DNA of 64,000 bases from a bacterium (GCA_905221085.1 CAJNBT010000006.1:62001-126000), one strand, 5' to 3'; counted from the stretch's first letter, positions 8,651 to 17,820 are shown. Notes: a model not told the origin generated them from the sequence alone. Numbers and translations: made by a program.

Positions 8651-9505
8651 TTATCTATCTAAGCGAACACGAGTCACAATTCCATCTGGGTCTGTGATTT
8701 CCAACTGGCTCGATGTCAGCCACTTGATTGGTACATCAACTTCTTGTGCTCGTTGCGCAATCGTTAACAGTTCTTCTTTACTCGAAATCTCAATGACATA
8801 GTAGGCCAAGCCTGGCAAGCCTTGCTTACGTGTAGCCAGACTTTTTCCTCCCCATTCATTGACTGCTAAGTGATGATGGTAGTCTCCAGCCGCAATCCAA
8901 CTAGCGCTAGGTACACTGAATTTATCCTCTAGATCTAACACCTTTTGATAAAACTGGCTGGACTTTCGACTATCCTTGACAGAAAGATGAATATGGCCCA
9001 TTCTCGTACCCTCGGCTAGGATAAAGGGCTCTACTCTTTCCCCCAACTCATAGATATCCTGCGCCTCAAGGGCCTCCGTCACTCCGATAATTCGTCCATC
9101 GTCTCGAATATCCCATGTGGAAACCGGCTTATCTCGATAGAGTTCAATGCCATTTCCCTCCAAATCTTCCAAGTAAATAGCTTCACTGTAACCATGGTCT
9201 GCACCGCCGACAAGAGGAATCTGTAAATCTGTCAGGTGTTTCAAGACATCAGCCAAAGCCTTTCGTGTCGGCAAGAGAATAGCCAGATGGTAAAGACCAT
9301 AATGTTCTCTTACTTGTCCATTCTCTTGTGTTTGAATTAGCTGTACCAAGGCTTTTCCACCAAGACCTAGAATGGCCTCTGTCTCAGTTTGAGATAAGAT
9401 TTCTAAGCCAATAATTTGCTGATAAAAGGCTGTTTGACTTACCAAATCCTTTACATTTAAAACTGCCTCTGCCAAATAAATGTGACTCTTGTATTCATAG
9501 GTCAT
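8651..9505 (-). CDS. VOC-family (glyoxalase/extradiol dioxygenase fold) protein, CatE-like
   Basis: This 284-residue protein has two vicinal-oxygen-chelate modules, about residues 8-125 and 165-280. Metal-ligand-like positions can be seen in EHYGLYHLAI, GNGIELY and MGHIHLSV. The two-module size fits CatE/MhqO-type ring-cleaving dioxygenases or glyoxalase-like proteins that handle quinones or electrophiles. The substrate cannot be read from the sequence. It is a single gene, and its promoter carries a perfect inverted repeat, which suggests its own repressor of the MarR/YodB class encoded elsewhere. Confidence 0.75.
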   Translation of the reverse strand: MTYEYKSHIYLAEAVLNVKDLVSQTAFYQQIIGLEILSQTETEAILGLGGKALVQLIQTQENGQVREHYGLYHLAILLPTRKALADVLKHLTDLQIPLVGGADHGYSEAIYLEDLEGNGIELYRDKPVSTWDIRDDGRIIGVTEALEAQDIYELGERVEPFILAEGTRMGHIHLSVKDSRKSSQFYQKVLDLEDKFSVPSASWIAAGDYHHHLAVNEWGGKSLATRKQGLPGLAYYVIEISSKEELLTIAQRAQEVDVPIKWLTSSQLEITDPDGIVTRVRLDR

Positions 9506-9521
9506 AAATGGTCCTCTTTTT

Positions 9522-9552
9522 GTTGTAATTGTTATTATTACAACTATTATAT
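9522..9552 (-). promoter_or_regulatory. Inverted-repeat operator and -10 region of the VOC gene
   Basis: The perfect repeat GTTGTAAT-N7-ATTACAAC (9522-9544) directly follows a TATAAT-like -10 on the minus strand. It is placed where a repressor would block transcription start. The regulator is not in this window. Confidence 0.6.
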
Positions 9553-9591
9553 AATATCCATCAAGAAAGTCAAGTCAGACAACTCAAAAAT

Positions 9592-9700
9592 AAGGCCATT
9601 TCAGGATAAGATAAAGTAAATCTTTTCATAATAAAACGCATATTATCAAACTTTTCAGCACCTGACAATATGCGTTATTTTAATTTTAAAGACTTTTTGA
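9592..9700 (-). terminator. Hairpin repeat, second copy, downstream of galM
   Basis: This element is closely similar to 8061-8163 and has the same hairpin with compensating changes (CGCATATTATCA / TGACAATATGCG). Read on the minus strand it follows the galM stop and ends in T-rich sequence, so it probably terminates galM. The element may be a small streptococcal mobile repeat. Confidence 0.6.
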
Positions 9701-9709
9701 CCAGCTTTT

Positions 9710-10747
9710 TTACTTAACAACAAGTTCATAACGTGTCTTACTGGTGAAGGTTTGACCGGCTTTGAGAATGACTTGGTCTTTGAAGTCACTGTGAATGGCA
9801 TCTGGTAAAGCTTGCGCTTCAAGGGCAATCCCATTGTGCTGTAGCATTGGCTGACCTCCTATGATGACACTTTCATCCACAAAGTTTGCTGTATAGACAA
9901 CAAAACAAGGAGCCTCTGTCTTGAAAAGCAGGAAGCGACCTGAGTTTTGGTCATAAAGGAATCCAGCATTGTCATGACCTGCAGGAAGGGCAAATGGATG
10001 ATCCAAACCAGATACCAGTTGGATTTGCTCATCTTCTTCTGCAAAGATGTCTTTCAACAAGGCACCATTGTAGATGTGTTTGACAACATCACGATTTGCA
10101 TCTGGAGTTTTGGCCGGAACACCGTCGGAAGCGATTGGATAAATGCCTTCTGTGTTTAGTTGGAAGACATGGCGGTCAATCGTCTGCGTGAAATCACCAG
10201 ACAAGTTAAAATAGCTGTGGTTGGTTGGATTGACAAGCGTATCCTGATCTGTTGTTACCTTGTAGCTGATTTCATAGGCACCAGTTTCTTCCAAGCGGTA
10301 ACTGATCCAAATCTTGAGATTACCAGGGAATCCTCCTGTCCCATCTGTACGCTCTGTATAGAGGGTCAAGCCATGGTCGCTTACCTCGGTCAGTTCAAAC
10401 AAGCTCGAATCCCAACCTGTTGAACCACTGTGGTTACAGTTGCTAGCATTGTTGACTTCAAGGTCATAAGTCTTGCCATTGAGCTCAAATGTCGCACCTG
10501 CAATACGACCCGCTACAGGACCTACGCTAGCTCCATGCTTGGGACTATTGCCTACATAGCTATCAAAGTCATCAAATCCCAAAATAACATTGGCAAAATT
10601 TCCATCTTTGTCAGGCGTGACATAGCGCAAGATGGTCGCACCATAAGTCATAACCTCAAGCTGGTAGCCACCGTCAGTTTCAAATCGATAGGCCAAGACA
10701 TCTTGTCCCTCAACATTTCCAAATACATGCTCTGTGTATGCTTTCAT
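9710..10747 (-). CDS. galM: Aldose 1-epimerase (galactose mutarotase)
   Basis: This 345-residue enzyme interconverts the alpha and beta forms of galactose or related aldoses. The family motifs are visible: the substrate-binding NPTNHSYFNLSG with the catalytic histidine, and GIALEAQALPDAIH containing the catalytic glutamate. The N-terminal GASVGPVAGRI is also typical. It is the last gene of the bgaC-PTS-agaS cluster, separated from agaS by a BOX element. Beta-galactose released by BgaC would need mutarotation before galactokinase, which explains its place. Confidence 0.93.
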   Translation of the reverse strand: MKAYTEHVFGNVEGQDVLAYRFETDGGYQLEVMTYGATILRYVTPDKDGNFANVILGFDDFDSYVGNSPKHGASVGPVAGRIAGATFELNGKTYDLEVNNASNCNHSGSTGWDSSLFELTEVSDHGLTLYTERTDGTGGFPGNLKIWISYRLEETGAYEISYKVTTDQDTLVNPTNHSYFNLSGDFTQTIDRHVFQLNTEGIYPIASDGVPAKTPDANRDVVKHIYNGALLKDIFAEEDEQIQLVSGLDHPFALPAGHDNAGFLYDQNSGRFLLFKTEAPCFVVYTANFVDESVIIGGQPMLQHNGIALEAQALPDAIHSDFKDQVILKAGQTFTSKTRYELVVK

Positions 10748-10864
10748 TCTGTTCTCCTTTTACTATTTCTCTCAAGCAAACAAACCATAGAAAGTGCCTT
10801 GACAATCTATGGTTTATCTGATAATTTACAAATCCTCTTGTCAAGAATTCATAAACACTGCCTT

Positions 10865-10970
10865 ATACTCAATGAAAATCAAAGAGCAAACTAGGAAGCT
10901 AGCCGTAGGCTGTACTTGAGTACGGCAAGGCGAAGCTGACGTGGTTTGAATTTGATTTTCGAAGAGTATT
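10865..10970 (-). repeat. BOX element (no boxB)
   Basis: This copy has the boxA core ACGGCAAGGCGAAGCTGACG, close to the BOXA1R primer sequence, and ends in the terminal inverted repeat ATACTC...GAGTAT. The boxB part is absent. It fills the agaS-galM gap and touches the agaS stop codon. Confidence 0.88.
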
Positions 10971-12135
10971 ACTTTTGATATTCGTGGATGATAACACCTT
11001 GTACCACACGATTTACTGTACCTGTAGGAGACGGTGTATCTGGTTTATTTTCTACCTTGAGTGAAGTCAATAGGGCAAAGAGTTGAGCATAAACAATGTA
11101 AGGGAAGACACGGTAAATGTCATTCAAGACACCGCCACAACCAAGGGCCACTTCTTTGACATTTTCAAGACCAAAAGCTTGATCACTCAAAAGCACAACA
11201 CGGCGAGCAATCTGGTCACCAGCAACTTCACGAACCAAGTCCAAGTCGTACTTACGAGTGTAGTCTGTCGTTGTACCAAAGACCAAAACAACTGTATCTT
11301 CGTTGATAAGAGATTTTGGACCGTGACGGAAACCAACTGGGCTTTCATACATGGTCGCCACTTGACCAGCAGTTAGTTCCAAAATCTTGAGCTGAGCTTC
11401 ATGAGCAAGTCCAAAGAAAGGACCAGCGCCTAGATAGATGACACGGTTAAAGTCTAGGTCAACAAGTTCTTTGACATCTTCTGCATTGTCTAGAATTTTA
11501 CGGGCAAGACTAGATACAACTTCAAAACGTTCAGCTTTCACAGCAAATTCTGCAGGGTCAAAGACCAAGAGAGCTGTCAACATCATAGACGTAAAGCTAG
11601 AAGTCATGGCAAATCCAGCGTCATTAGAGGCAGCTGGTTGCAAAAGCAAGAGATTGCGGTCATCTCCATGAGCTTGAAGAGCCAACTTACCGTCCGCCGC
11701 ACAAGTAATCGTCACTTGATAAAGCTCAGCCACCAAGGCTTTGGCCAAATCAACAGTCGCCACACTTTCAGGCGAATTTCCACTACGAGCAAAAGATACA
11801 AGGACAGTCGCCACATCTTTTTTCAAATAAGTTTCTGGATTGGCAACGATATCTGTTGTCGCAATGGCATTAAAATTCCATTTGCGTTCGTCGTAGACTT
11901 CCTTAAAGTAAGGTACCAAGGTATCTCCCACATAAGCAGAAGTCCCAGCACCTGTCAAGATAACCTTGATATAGTCATGTTTATCAGCAATCCCTTGTAG
12001 GAAAGCTGCAATTTCATCACGGCGTGCTTGGTATGATTCAAAAGCTTCCTTCCAAACATCTGGTTGTTGGTAGATTTCACGTGTAGTGATTTCTGCACCC
12101 AATTCGAGCAAGTCTTCTTCTGTATAATGTAACAT
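10969..12135 (-). CDS. agaS: SIS-domain sugar isomerase/deaminase, AgaS family
   Basis: This 388-residue protein has two SIS phosphosugar-binding domains (GAGTSAYVGDTL near residue 65; YLGAGPFFGLAHEAQLK near residue 235), the AgaS/GlmS-C layout. AgaS proteins deaminate and isomerise galactosamine 6-phosphate, so it would process amino sugars brought in by the adjacent PTS. It lies between the PTS EIIA gene and galM with a BOX element on each side. The start at 12135 is supported by GAGG at about eight bases upstream. The substrate is inferred from the family and the neighbours. Confidence 0.88.
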   Translation of the reverse strand: MLHYTEEDLLELGAEITTREIYQQPDVWKEAFESYQARRDEIAAFLQGIADKHDYIKVILTGAGTSAYVGDTLVPYFKEVYDERKWNFNAIATTDIVANPETYLKKDVATVLVSFARSGNSPESVATVDLAKALVAELYQVTITCAADGKLALQAHGDDRNLLLLQPAASNDAGFAMTSSFTSMMLTALLVFDPAEFAVKAERFEVVSSLARKILDNAEDVKELVDLDFNRVIYLGAGPFFGLAHEAQLKILELTAGQVATMYESPVGFRHGPKSLINEDTVVLVFGTTTDYTRKYDLDLVREVAGDQIARRVVLLSDQAFGLENVKEVALGCGGVLNDIYRVFPYIVYAQLFALLTSLKVENKPDTPSPTGTVNRVVQGVIIHEYQK

Positions 12136-12236
12136 TGAGTTCCTCTTTTTCTATTAAATATGGGAATGGGAGTAAGCCCCATTCCCATGTATATTCTATA
12201 TAAAATGCTCTAACGATTTTCACGTTGTCACATCTT

Positions 12237-12342
12237 ATACTCAATGAAAATCAAAGAGCAAACTAGGAAACTAGCCGCAGGCTGTACTTGAGTACGGCAA
12301 GGCGACGTTGACGTAGTTTGAATTTGATTTTCGAAGAGTATT
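12237..12342 (-). repeat. BOX element (no boxB)
   Basis: This copy is closely similar to the one at 10865, with core ACGGCAAGGCGACGTTGACG and terminal ATACTC...GAGTAT. It lies between the EIIA stop codon and agaS, so agaS is bracketed by two BOX copies in the same orientation. Confidence 0.88.
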
Positions 12343-12745
12343 ATTCATCTTCGTCATCATCGAAGCCCGCTAACAGGTCATTAACTTTCACAATGCTTTC
12401 TGCAGCACGGTTCTTATAGTCCGCATCTGCGCCTGTAAGGCTCGCATTGATAAATTCAATCACCATTGGAAGATTCATCCCTGCGTAAAGTTCGATGTCA
12501 CGACCTTCCATAATCAAACGGCTTACCACGTTACATGGTGTTCCACCGAGAAGATCCGCAAAGACTAGGAAATCATCTAATCCTTCAATAGCAGCTTCAA
12601 ATTTTGCAGTAAATTCTTCTGGGCCATCTTCTGGAAGAAGAGCCACTGCATGAATGTTGTCTTGTGGACCCATGATCATTTCAGTGCTACCTTTAAGTTC
12701 TTCACAGAAGCGACCATGACTCACCAAAATTAATGATTTAGCCAT
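12341..12745 (-). CDS. PTS EIIA, mannose/sorbose (Man) family
   Basis: This 134-residue EIIA component passes phosphate from HPr to EIIB. The phosphorylated histidine is His10 in LILVSHGRF, and the FADLLGGTPCN motif is typical of the mannose family. It is the last of four PTS genes encoded as EIIB, EIIC, EIID and EIIA in transcription order after bgaC. Its C-terminus is an acidic tail (DDDEDE) immediately next to a BOX element. Confidence 0.92.
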   Translation of the reverse strand: MAKSLILVSHGRFCEELKGSTEMIMGPQDNIHAVALLPEDGPEEFTAKFEAAIEGLDDFLVFADLLGGTPCNVVSRLIMEGRDIELYAGMNLPMVIEFINASLTGADADYKNRAAESIVKVNDLLAGFDDDEDE

Positions 12746-12748
12746 AAA

Positions 12749-13570
12749 TTATGCGCCCATTCCAAGTACAAATTTACCAAAGGCAGAAAGAGCCAAAGCA
12801 AGTACGATAATAATACCGATAGCTTTAGTAGAGTTCATACCTTTCTTACCAAGCAACCAGAAGATAAAGGCAGTAAAGATTGCTGGAAGCAAGCGTGGGA
12901 AGATTTGGTTCAAGATATCTTGGAAGTCAATCATCTTCTCACCGATTGCCCATTTGTAAGAAATTTCAAAGTTAATTACTGTTGCTACAAGAGCACCCAT
13001 CATGAAGACACCAAGTACAGATGCAGCGTCAATCAAAGCTGTCAAGGTACTTTGCATGTTGTTGATGAGGTTAACCCCTTCTTTGTAAGCAAATTCCAAC
13101 TGTTTCCAACGGAAGATGTCATACGCTACTGCAACTGCAATCCAAAGGAAGATCCCCCAAGGTTGACCAGCGATAGCCATAGTTGCTGCGACTGACCCCA
13201 TGATAGCAGGTACAAGTGAACCAAAGATTGTATCCCCAAGAGGAGCGAATGGTCCCATCAAACCTGTCTTGATACCGTTAACGGCGTCTTTTGAACCCAC
13301 ACCATCTTTTTCTTCCATGGCAAGGTCAAAACCAGCGATAATGGTATGGAAGAATGGTGAAGTATTGAAGAATTGAGTATGAACTTTCATCATTTCTTTC
13401 AATTCAGGAGTGCCATCCCCATACATTTTACGCAATTGAGGCAAGATCATGTAAAGGTAACCAGAAGCTTGCATACGTTCGTAGTTCCAACCTAGTTGGA
13501 AAGTAAACAAGCTACGTTTGTTGATTTGATTAAAATCTTCTTTTGTAAGTTTGTAATTAGAATTCGTCAT
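12749..13570 (-). CDS. PTS EIID, mannose/sorbose family
   Basis: This 273-residue membrane component forms the sugar channel with EIIC. It starts with the EIID pattern (KLTKEDFNQINKRSLFTFQLGWNYE, which continues into an ERMQ helix) and has the GVGSKDAVNGIKTGLMGPFAPLGDT loop characteristic of the family, plus C-terminal membrane segments. The ATG at 13570 is preferred over the in-frame GTG at 13585, and it lies inside the end of the EIIC gene, giving a 14-bp overlap and probable coupled translation. Confidence 0.9.
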   Translation of the reverse strand: MTNSNYKLTKEDFNQINKRSLFTFQLGWNYERMQASGYLYMILPQLRKMYGDGTPELKEMMKVHTQFFNTSPFFHTIIAGFDLAMEEKDGVGSKDAVNGIKTGLMGPFAPLGDTIFGSLVPAIMGSVAATMAIAGQPWGIFLWIAVAVAYDIFRWKQLEFAYKEGVNLINNMQSTLTALIDAASVLGVFMMGALVATVINFEISYKWAIGEKMIDFQDILNQIFPRLLPAIFTAFIFWLLGKKGMNSTKAIGIIIVLALALSAFGKFVLGMGA

Positions 13571-14462
13571 CTTCGATTTCCCCACTTTCTGATGGTGTAG
13601 AAGGTGCTGCTACAGCTACTTTTTGGCTATTTTTGAAGTGAAGCACTGCAAGGAAAATACCTACGATAGAAATACCAATCATAGACAAACCTTTGAAGTT
13701 GTTCACGAAACCAATTTTTTCAGCAACTTCAGCAGGAAGAGTACCTACGATACCAGCAACAGCACCACCAAGACCTGTTACATATGAGTAAAGAACAGTC
13801 AACATAGCTGTCAAACCAAATCCCATAGCAAGATAGTGAAGGTTACGTTTAACTGGAAGGTAACGAAGCAAGATTGCAAATCCAAGACCTGGAAGCATAC
13901 GTCCTGCGAGTGTCAAGCCATCTGCAACCCATTTGTAGGCTTCAACGAAGTCTACTACTGATTGTACAAAGGCACCACCAAAAGCAAGGGCAAAGAAGAC
14001 TGGAAGGGCACGAGATAGAGCCCAAGGAATCGCACCAAGTAGGTAGTTGCGTTCAATACCTTTATAGTCAAAGCGTTCGATTGCAGCATCCACACGGTGA
14101 GCGAAGAAGGTAGTAGTCATACGTCCAAGAACGTCGAAGTAAGTCAAGAGAGCTGCTACTGGTACAGCGATTGTAGTAATTGCAAGCGGTGCATCAATTC
14201 CTTGTGAAACAGAGAATGCTGTCGCAAGAACCGCACCAGAAGTTGCGTCGATACGAGAAGCACCACCGAAGGTACCAACCCCAAGAACGAACAGTTGCAA
14301 GTTACCACCGATAAGTAGACCAGTAGTCACATCTCCCATAATTAAACCAGTAATGAAACCAGCAAATACAGGGGAACCTGCAGATGAAACGATCGTCAAC
14401 TCATCACAGATTTGATAAGCTGAGTACAAAGTGAGAAGTAAAATTTGCCACCATTGTATCAT
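13557..14462 (-). CDS. PTS EIIC, mannose/sorbose family
   Basis: This 301-residue membrane permease begins with a hydrophobic helix and has the EIIC-Man signature (GVGTFGGASRIDATSGAV) near residue 80. It makes the translocation pore with EIID. The tail is acidic (SESGEIEDDEF) and its codons overlap the EIID start. The substrate is likely a galactose- or N-acetylhexosamine-containing sugar released by BgaC or StrH, judged only from context. Confidence 0.9.
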   Translation of the reverse strand: MIQWWQILLLTLYSAYQICDELTIVSSAGSPVFAGFITGLIMGDVTTGLLIGGNLQLFVLGVGTFGGASRIDATSGAVLATAFSVSQGIDAPLAITTIAVPVAALLTYFDVLGRMTTTFFAHRVDAAIERFDYKGIERNYLLGAIPWALSRALPVFFALAFGGAFVQSVVDFVEAYKWVADGLTLAGRMLPGLGFAILLRYLPVKRNLHYLAMGFGLTAMLTVLYSYVTGLGGAVAGIVGTLPAEVAEKIGFVNNFKGLSMIGISIVGIFLAVLHFKNSQKVAVAAPSTPSESGEIEDDEF

Positions 14463-14488
14463 AACAATGACCTCCTAAAAATTTTTTC

Positions 14489-14965
14489 CTATTTTAATAA
14501 GCTCAAAAAGTCTGAAATTGGATCATTTGGAACCATTTGAGCAGTAAGTTTAACACCTTTTTCTGCCAATTTGTGGAAATCTTCCACATCCTTATCCACT
14601 ACGTTGATAGAACGTGTGATAGCGCGAGTTTCTGGTGTTTGAGACATATTCCCAACATTAAGGGTTTCAAGTGGTACACCTGCTTCGACCAAACCAAGGA
14701 AGCGGTCTGGTTTACGAGCCACGATAAAGAGACGTTGGCTATCGTATTTACCAGCAAGAATATTGGCTGCCGCTTTCTCAATTGGCAAAATACTCAATTT
14801 TACACCTGGTGGTGTCGCAAGTTTCAAACCACTCTTTTCAACGTCGTTGTTGACAACTTCGTCATCTACAACCATAATACGTGAAACATTTAGTTTCCCA
14901 GCCCAAAGATTGGCTACTTGTCCGTGGATCAAACGTCCATCGATACGGCATCCTACAATTGTCAT
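14489..14965 (-). CDS. PTS EIIB, mannose/sorbose family
   Basis: This 158-residue EIIB has the phosphorylated histidine at residue 14 in RIDGRLIHGQVA, the family hallmark. It receives phosphate from EIIA and gives it to the incoming sugar. Its ATG overlaps the bgaC stop (ATGA), so enzyme and transporter are translationally linked. A GGGGG-type ribosome binding site precedes it. Confidence 0.92.
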   Translation of the reverse strand: MTIVGCRIDGRLIHGQVANLWAGKLNVSRIMVVDDEVVNNDVEKSGLKLATPPGVKLSILPIEKAAANILAGKYDSQRLFIVARKPDRFLGLVEAGVPLETLNVGNMSQTPETRAITRSINVVDKDVEDFHKLAEKGVKLTAQMVPNDPISDFLSLLK

Positions 14966-16749
14966 AAGTTTTCCCCCTTTATGTGTTTTAGTGTAGGTTT
15001 ACGAGTTAAATGAATTTCTTCTTTATATTGGCCCTCTGTCTCAAAGATGATGATGCGATTGGCACCTTCCTTGAGATAGCTATGAGGGATATAAAGCGAG
15101 AGGGTTGGGCCGACGTTCCAAAAACGTCCTAGATTCTGCCCATTGACAAAGGCAACTCCTTTCCCAAACTCAGACAAGTCTAGGTAGGTATCTTTTGGCT
15201 CTTGAACAGTAAAATCATAAGCGTAAAAGGCTGGTTGTCCTTCTGTCCATCCTTTTGAAAAATCAATTTTCTCAGGATTATCTAGTGGGAGTGGATAGTG
15301 TTTCCAGTTTAGTAAGAAGTGCAAATCCTTACAAACCCCTGTCCGAATTCCCTTACGTTGCGTATCCGCTAAGAACTTGTGACCATAGTTGACACGCCCC
15401 ATATTTTCTATCAAGATATCCAATCTAGACAGCGCTTTCTTTTCACCTTGATAAAAAATATCTTCCCCAATCTCTGTCTGATATTGGGTTTCAACCCACT
15501 GACCATCGACATAAAGCTGAGCTCTATCTCGACCGTCAATGATACGAAGTCTTTCTTCTTCTGCATCCCAGTTTGTTTCTGTTCGATAGAGTAGGTAGCC
15601 ATAACTTTGTCCCAACTCCTCCATCTTTTTAGGATAAAGGCTTTCTACAGGACTTGATAGACTATCCAAGGTTTCAAACAAGGAAACTTTTTCAACTAGT
15701 GGAATCGCGTCCAACTCCATACTCTCTTTGTAGAGTGGTTCTAACTGCGGATACTCTGGGAAATGTGTCGCCATCATCTTCTTGACTGCCAGATATTTGG
15801 CAGTTGGATTTCCTTCTTCATCAAGAAGAGCGTCGTAGTCATACGATGTAACTTGTGGCAAGTCCAAAGTTCCTCGAGCTGAGCAACCATTCATGAAACC
15901 AAAGTTTGTACCACCGTGGAACATGTAAAGATTGATAGAGCCTTGTTCCAAAACCTCTCGAACTGCATCTGCCAACTCTTTTGGATCCCGTGTGATAATT
16001 GGTTCTTTCCAACGATTGAACCAGCCATCCCAGAACTCCATACACATGAGCGGCCATTTCTTACCATGCTCATCAAAGAATTCCTGCATCTGTGAAAAGT
16101 TGTACGGAGCTTTAGAACCAAAATTTCCTGTCACAAAGAGATCATCTTCGATTAAGGTTCCAGCTTTCAGAGTAGCTCGCCATGGACCATCTGATGTAAA
16201 GAGAGGACAGGTTACGCCACGCTCCTCCATCAACTGTCGAATTGCTCTCAGATAAGCCTTATCTTCTCCATAAGAACCATACTCATTTTCAACCTGCATC
16301 ATGAGGATATTGCCACCATTGTCCAACAAATGTGGAACCAATCGTGCCAAGAGCTGATCATAGTAGCGACCCACAGCTTCAATATAGGCTGGGTCAGATG
16401 AGCGGATTCTCATATCTTTGGTTAAGAGCCAAGCCGGTAAGCCACCGAATTCCCACTCCGCACAGATGAAGGGAGAGGGACGTACAATAGCATAGAGACC
16501 CAAATCTTGCGCTGTCTGGAGAAACCGTTCCAAATCCAGAGCTCCTTCAAAGTTAAACTCACCCTCACTGGGTTCGTGTAGATTCCAAGCAACATAAGTC
16601 TCTACCGTATTAAAACCAAGAGCCTTCAAGTTGTAGAGCGAATGATACCAATCTTCTGGAGGAATCCTAAAATAATGAATGGCGCCAGATAAAATCTTAA
16701 ATGATTTTCCATCGAGATAAAAATCATCCCGTATCTCAAATCGTGTCAT
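14962..16749 (-). CDS. bgaC: Beta-galactosidase BgaC, glycoside hydrolase family 35
   Basis: This 595-residue GH35 enzyme matches pneumococcal BgaC in length and context; BgaC cleaves terminal Gal-beta-1,3-GlcNAc. The TIM-barrel motifs are clear: NTVETYVAWNLHEPSEGEFNF, RPSPFICAEWEFGGLPAWL, QVENEYGSYGE with the acid/base glutamate, and CMEFWDGWFNRW with the nucleophile glutamate. There is no signal peptide or anchor, as in other BgaC proteins, although surface location has been reported. The start at 16749 (AGAAGG upstream) gives the known length; the in-frame TTG at 16767 is not needed. It is the first gene of the PTS operon and is divergent from its GntR regulator. Confidence 0.94.
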   Translation of the reverse strand: MTRFEIRDDFYLDGKSFKILSGAIHYFRIPPEDWYHSLYNLKALGFNTVETYVAWNLHEPSEGEFNFEGALDLERFLQTAQDLGLYAIVRPSPFICAEWEFGGLPAWLLTKDMRIRSSDPAYIEAVGRYYDQLLARLVPHLLDNGGNILMMQVENEYGSYGEDKAYLRAIRQLMEERGVTCPLFTSDGPWRATLKAGTLIEDDLFVTGNFGSKAPYNFSQMQEFFDEHGKKWPLMCMEFWDGWFNRWKEPIITRDPKELADAVREVLEQGSINLYMFHGGTNFGFMNGCSARGTLDLPQVTSYDYDALLDEEGNPTAKYLAVKKMMATHFPEYPQLEPLYKESMELDAIPLVEKVSLFETLDSLSSPVESLYPKKMEELGQSYGYLLYRTETNWDAEEERLRIIDGRDRAQLYVDGQWVETQYQTEIGEDIFYQGEKKALSRLDILIENMGRVNYGHKFLADTQRKGIRTGVCKDLHFLLNWKHYPLPLDNPEKIDFSKGWTEGQPAFYAYDFTVQEPKDTYLDLSEFGKGVAFVNGQNLGRFWNVGPTLSLYIPHSYLKEGANRIIIFETEGQYKEEIHLTRKPTLKHIKGENL

Positions 16750-17068
16750 GTTACTACCTTCTGACAATTAAAGTTCACGCTTTCATTTGTTGATATAGTA
16801 AATATATCTCAATATCCTACATTTGTCAATAGGTTTTCACAATTTTTTTCATTTTTTACCAACTTTTACACAAAAAACTTATAAAGATATAGATTTTACA
16901 GACAGATAGCTTCAAGTAGTGAGCATGTATAAAAATGTATAAAATCTCCTTTTTTATATGTAAATTAACCTTATAGCCTATTATTCTAATTTTTTTATTC
17001 AAAAGACTACTATTCTTTCCTTTTTTATGGTAAAATCTTTAACGGAGAAGGAAAATCGAGGTGAAATT
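16750..17068. promoter_or_regulatory. Divergent bgaC / GntR promoter region
   Basis: This 319-bp gap has no gene. It holds a direct repeat ATGTATAAAA-ATGTATAAAA (16925-16944), a candidate operator for the GntR protein, and a TAAAAT -10 for bgaR at about 17030. The cre-like site near bgaC is listed separately. Base composition is strongly A+T rich. Confidence 0.45.
16772..16785 (-). promoter_or_regulatory. Probable cre site for CcpA upstream of bgaC
   Basis: On the minus strand TGAAAGCGTGAACT matches the cre consensus TGWAANCGNTNWCA except at two positions. It lies 22 bp before the bgaC start, so CcpA binding would repress the operon. Confidence 0.55.
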
Positions 17069-17785
17069 ATGGCAATTCCAAAATATCAATATATAAAAGA
17101 TGAATTAAAGAACAAAATCATATCTGGGCAATTTGCAAGTGGAGATAAATTTTACACTGAAGCTGAATTGATTGCAATGTATGATGTTAGTTCTATCACA
17201 GTTGTCCGCGCCTTAAACGACCTTGCCAAAGACGGTTATATTGTCCGCCAACAAGGAAAGGGTACATTCGTTTCACGCGCGCGCAAACACAAACTCGTAG
17301 AGTTTTCAGATGTAGAAGTTTTTGAAACTAAAGATGATAAAGTGACCGTCCTTTCTATTGAGCGTGGAAACAAACTAAGCTACTTAGAAAAACTTGGACT
17401 ACGCGGTAATCAATTCTACTACAAGATTGAACGCGTACGCGAAACAAATGGTGTCGCATATATCTACCACACATCTTATATTCCAGAACAATACATCAAC
17501 GCAAATTATCCAAATCTTGAATATTATAGCTCTATCTATAACCGTTTCAAATTGGATTATCACATTCACATGAATGATGAACATTTTGAAGAAATCAATG
17601 AAATAACATTCCCAACTCCAGAACATGCGGCTTCGGTCCTCGGAGTCGATGAACAATTCCCAACCGTTTTACAAACCAAGACTACTAAACTAGAGTCTAC
17701 TGGTCAAGTTCTCGCTTACAGCGAAACTTATAAACGAGCGGATTACTACAAAATCAAATTCATTTCATGTGACCGTGATCACTAA
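17069..17785 (+). CDS. bgaR: GntR/UTRA-family transcriptional regulator of the bgaC locus
   Basis: This 238-residue regulator has an N-terminal winged helix of the GntR/HutC type (YQYIKDELKNKIISGQFASG and TVVRALNDLAKDGYIVRQQGKGTFV) and a C-terminal UTRA ligand-binding domain from about residue 75. The start at 17069 follows GAGGTG and gives the usual length; the longer frame from 17027 has no good ribosome binding site. It is divergent from bgaC and is the expected repressor of bgaC and the PTS genes. The ligand is probably a phosphosugar. Confidence 0.88.
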   Translation: MAIPKYQYIKDELKNKIISGQFASGDKFYTEAELIAMYDVSSITVVRALNDLAKDGYIVRQQGKGTFVSRARKHKLVEFSDVEVFETKDDKVTVLSIERGNKLSYLEKLGLRGNQFYYKIERVRETNGVAYIYHTSYIPEQYINANYPNLEYYSSIYNRFKLDYHIHMNDEHFEEINEITFPTPEHAASVLGVDEQFPTVLQTKTTKLESTGQVLAYSETYKRADYYKIKFISCDRDH

Positions 17786-17820
17786 GAAGAAAGCCTGAGC
17801 ACCGCTTAGGCTTTCTTCTA
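17784..17820 (+). terminator. Hairpin after bgaR
   Basis: A 15-bp inverted repeat (AGAAGAAAGCCTGAG / CTTAGGCTTTCTTCT) begins at the bgaR stop codon. The T tract is short. Confidence 0.7.

Noticed and set aside
10865..10970. Naming the dispersed ATACTC...GAGTAT elements as RUP
   Set aside because: They contain the BOXA1R-type core ACGGCAAGGCGACG and the boxA/boxC ends, so BOX fits better.
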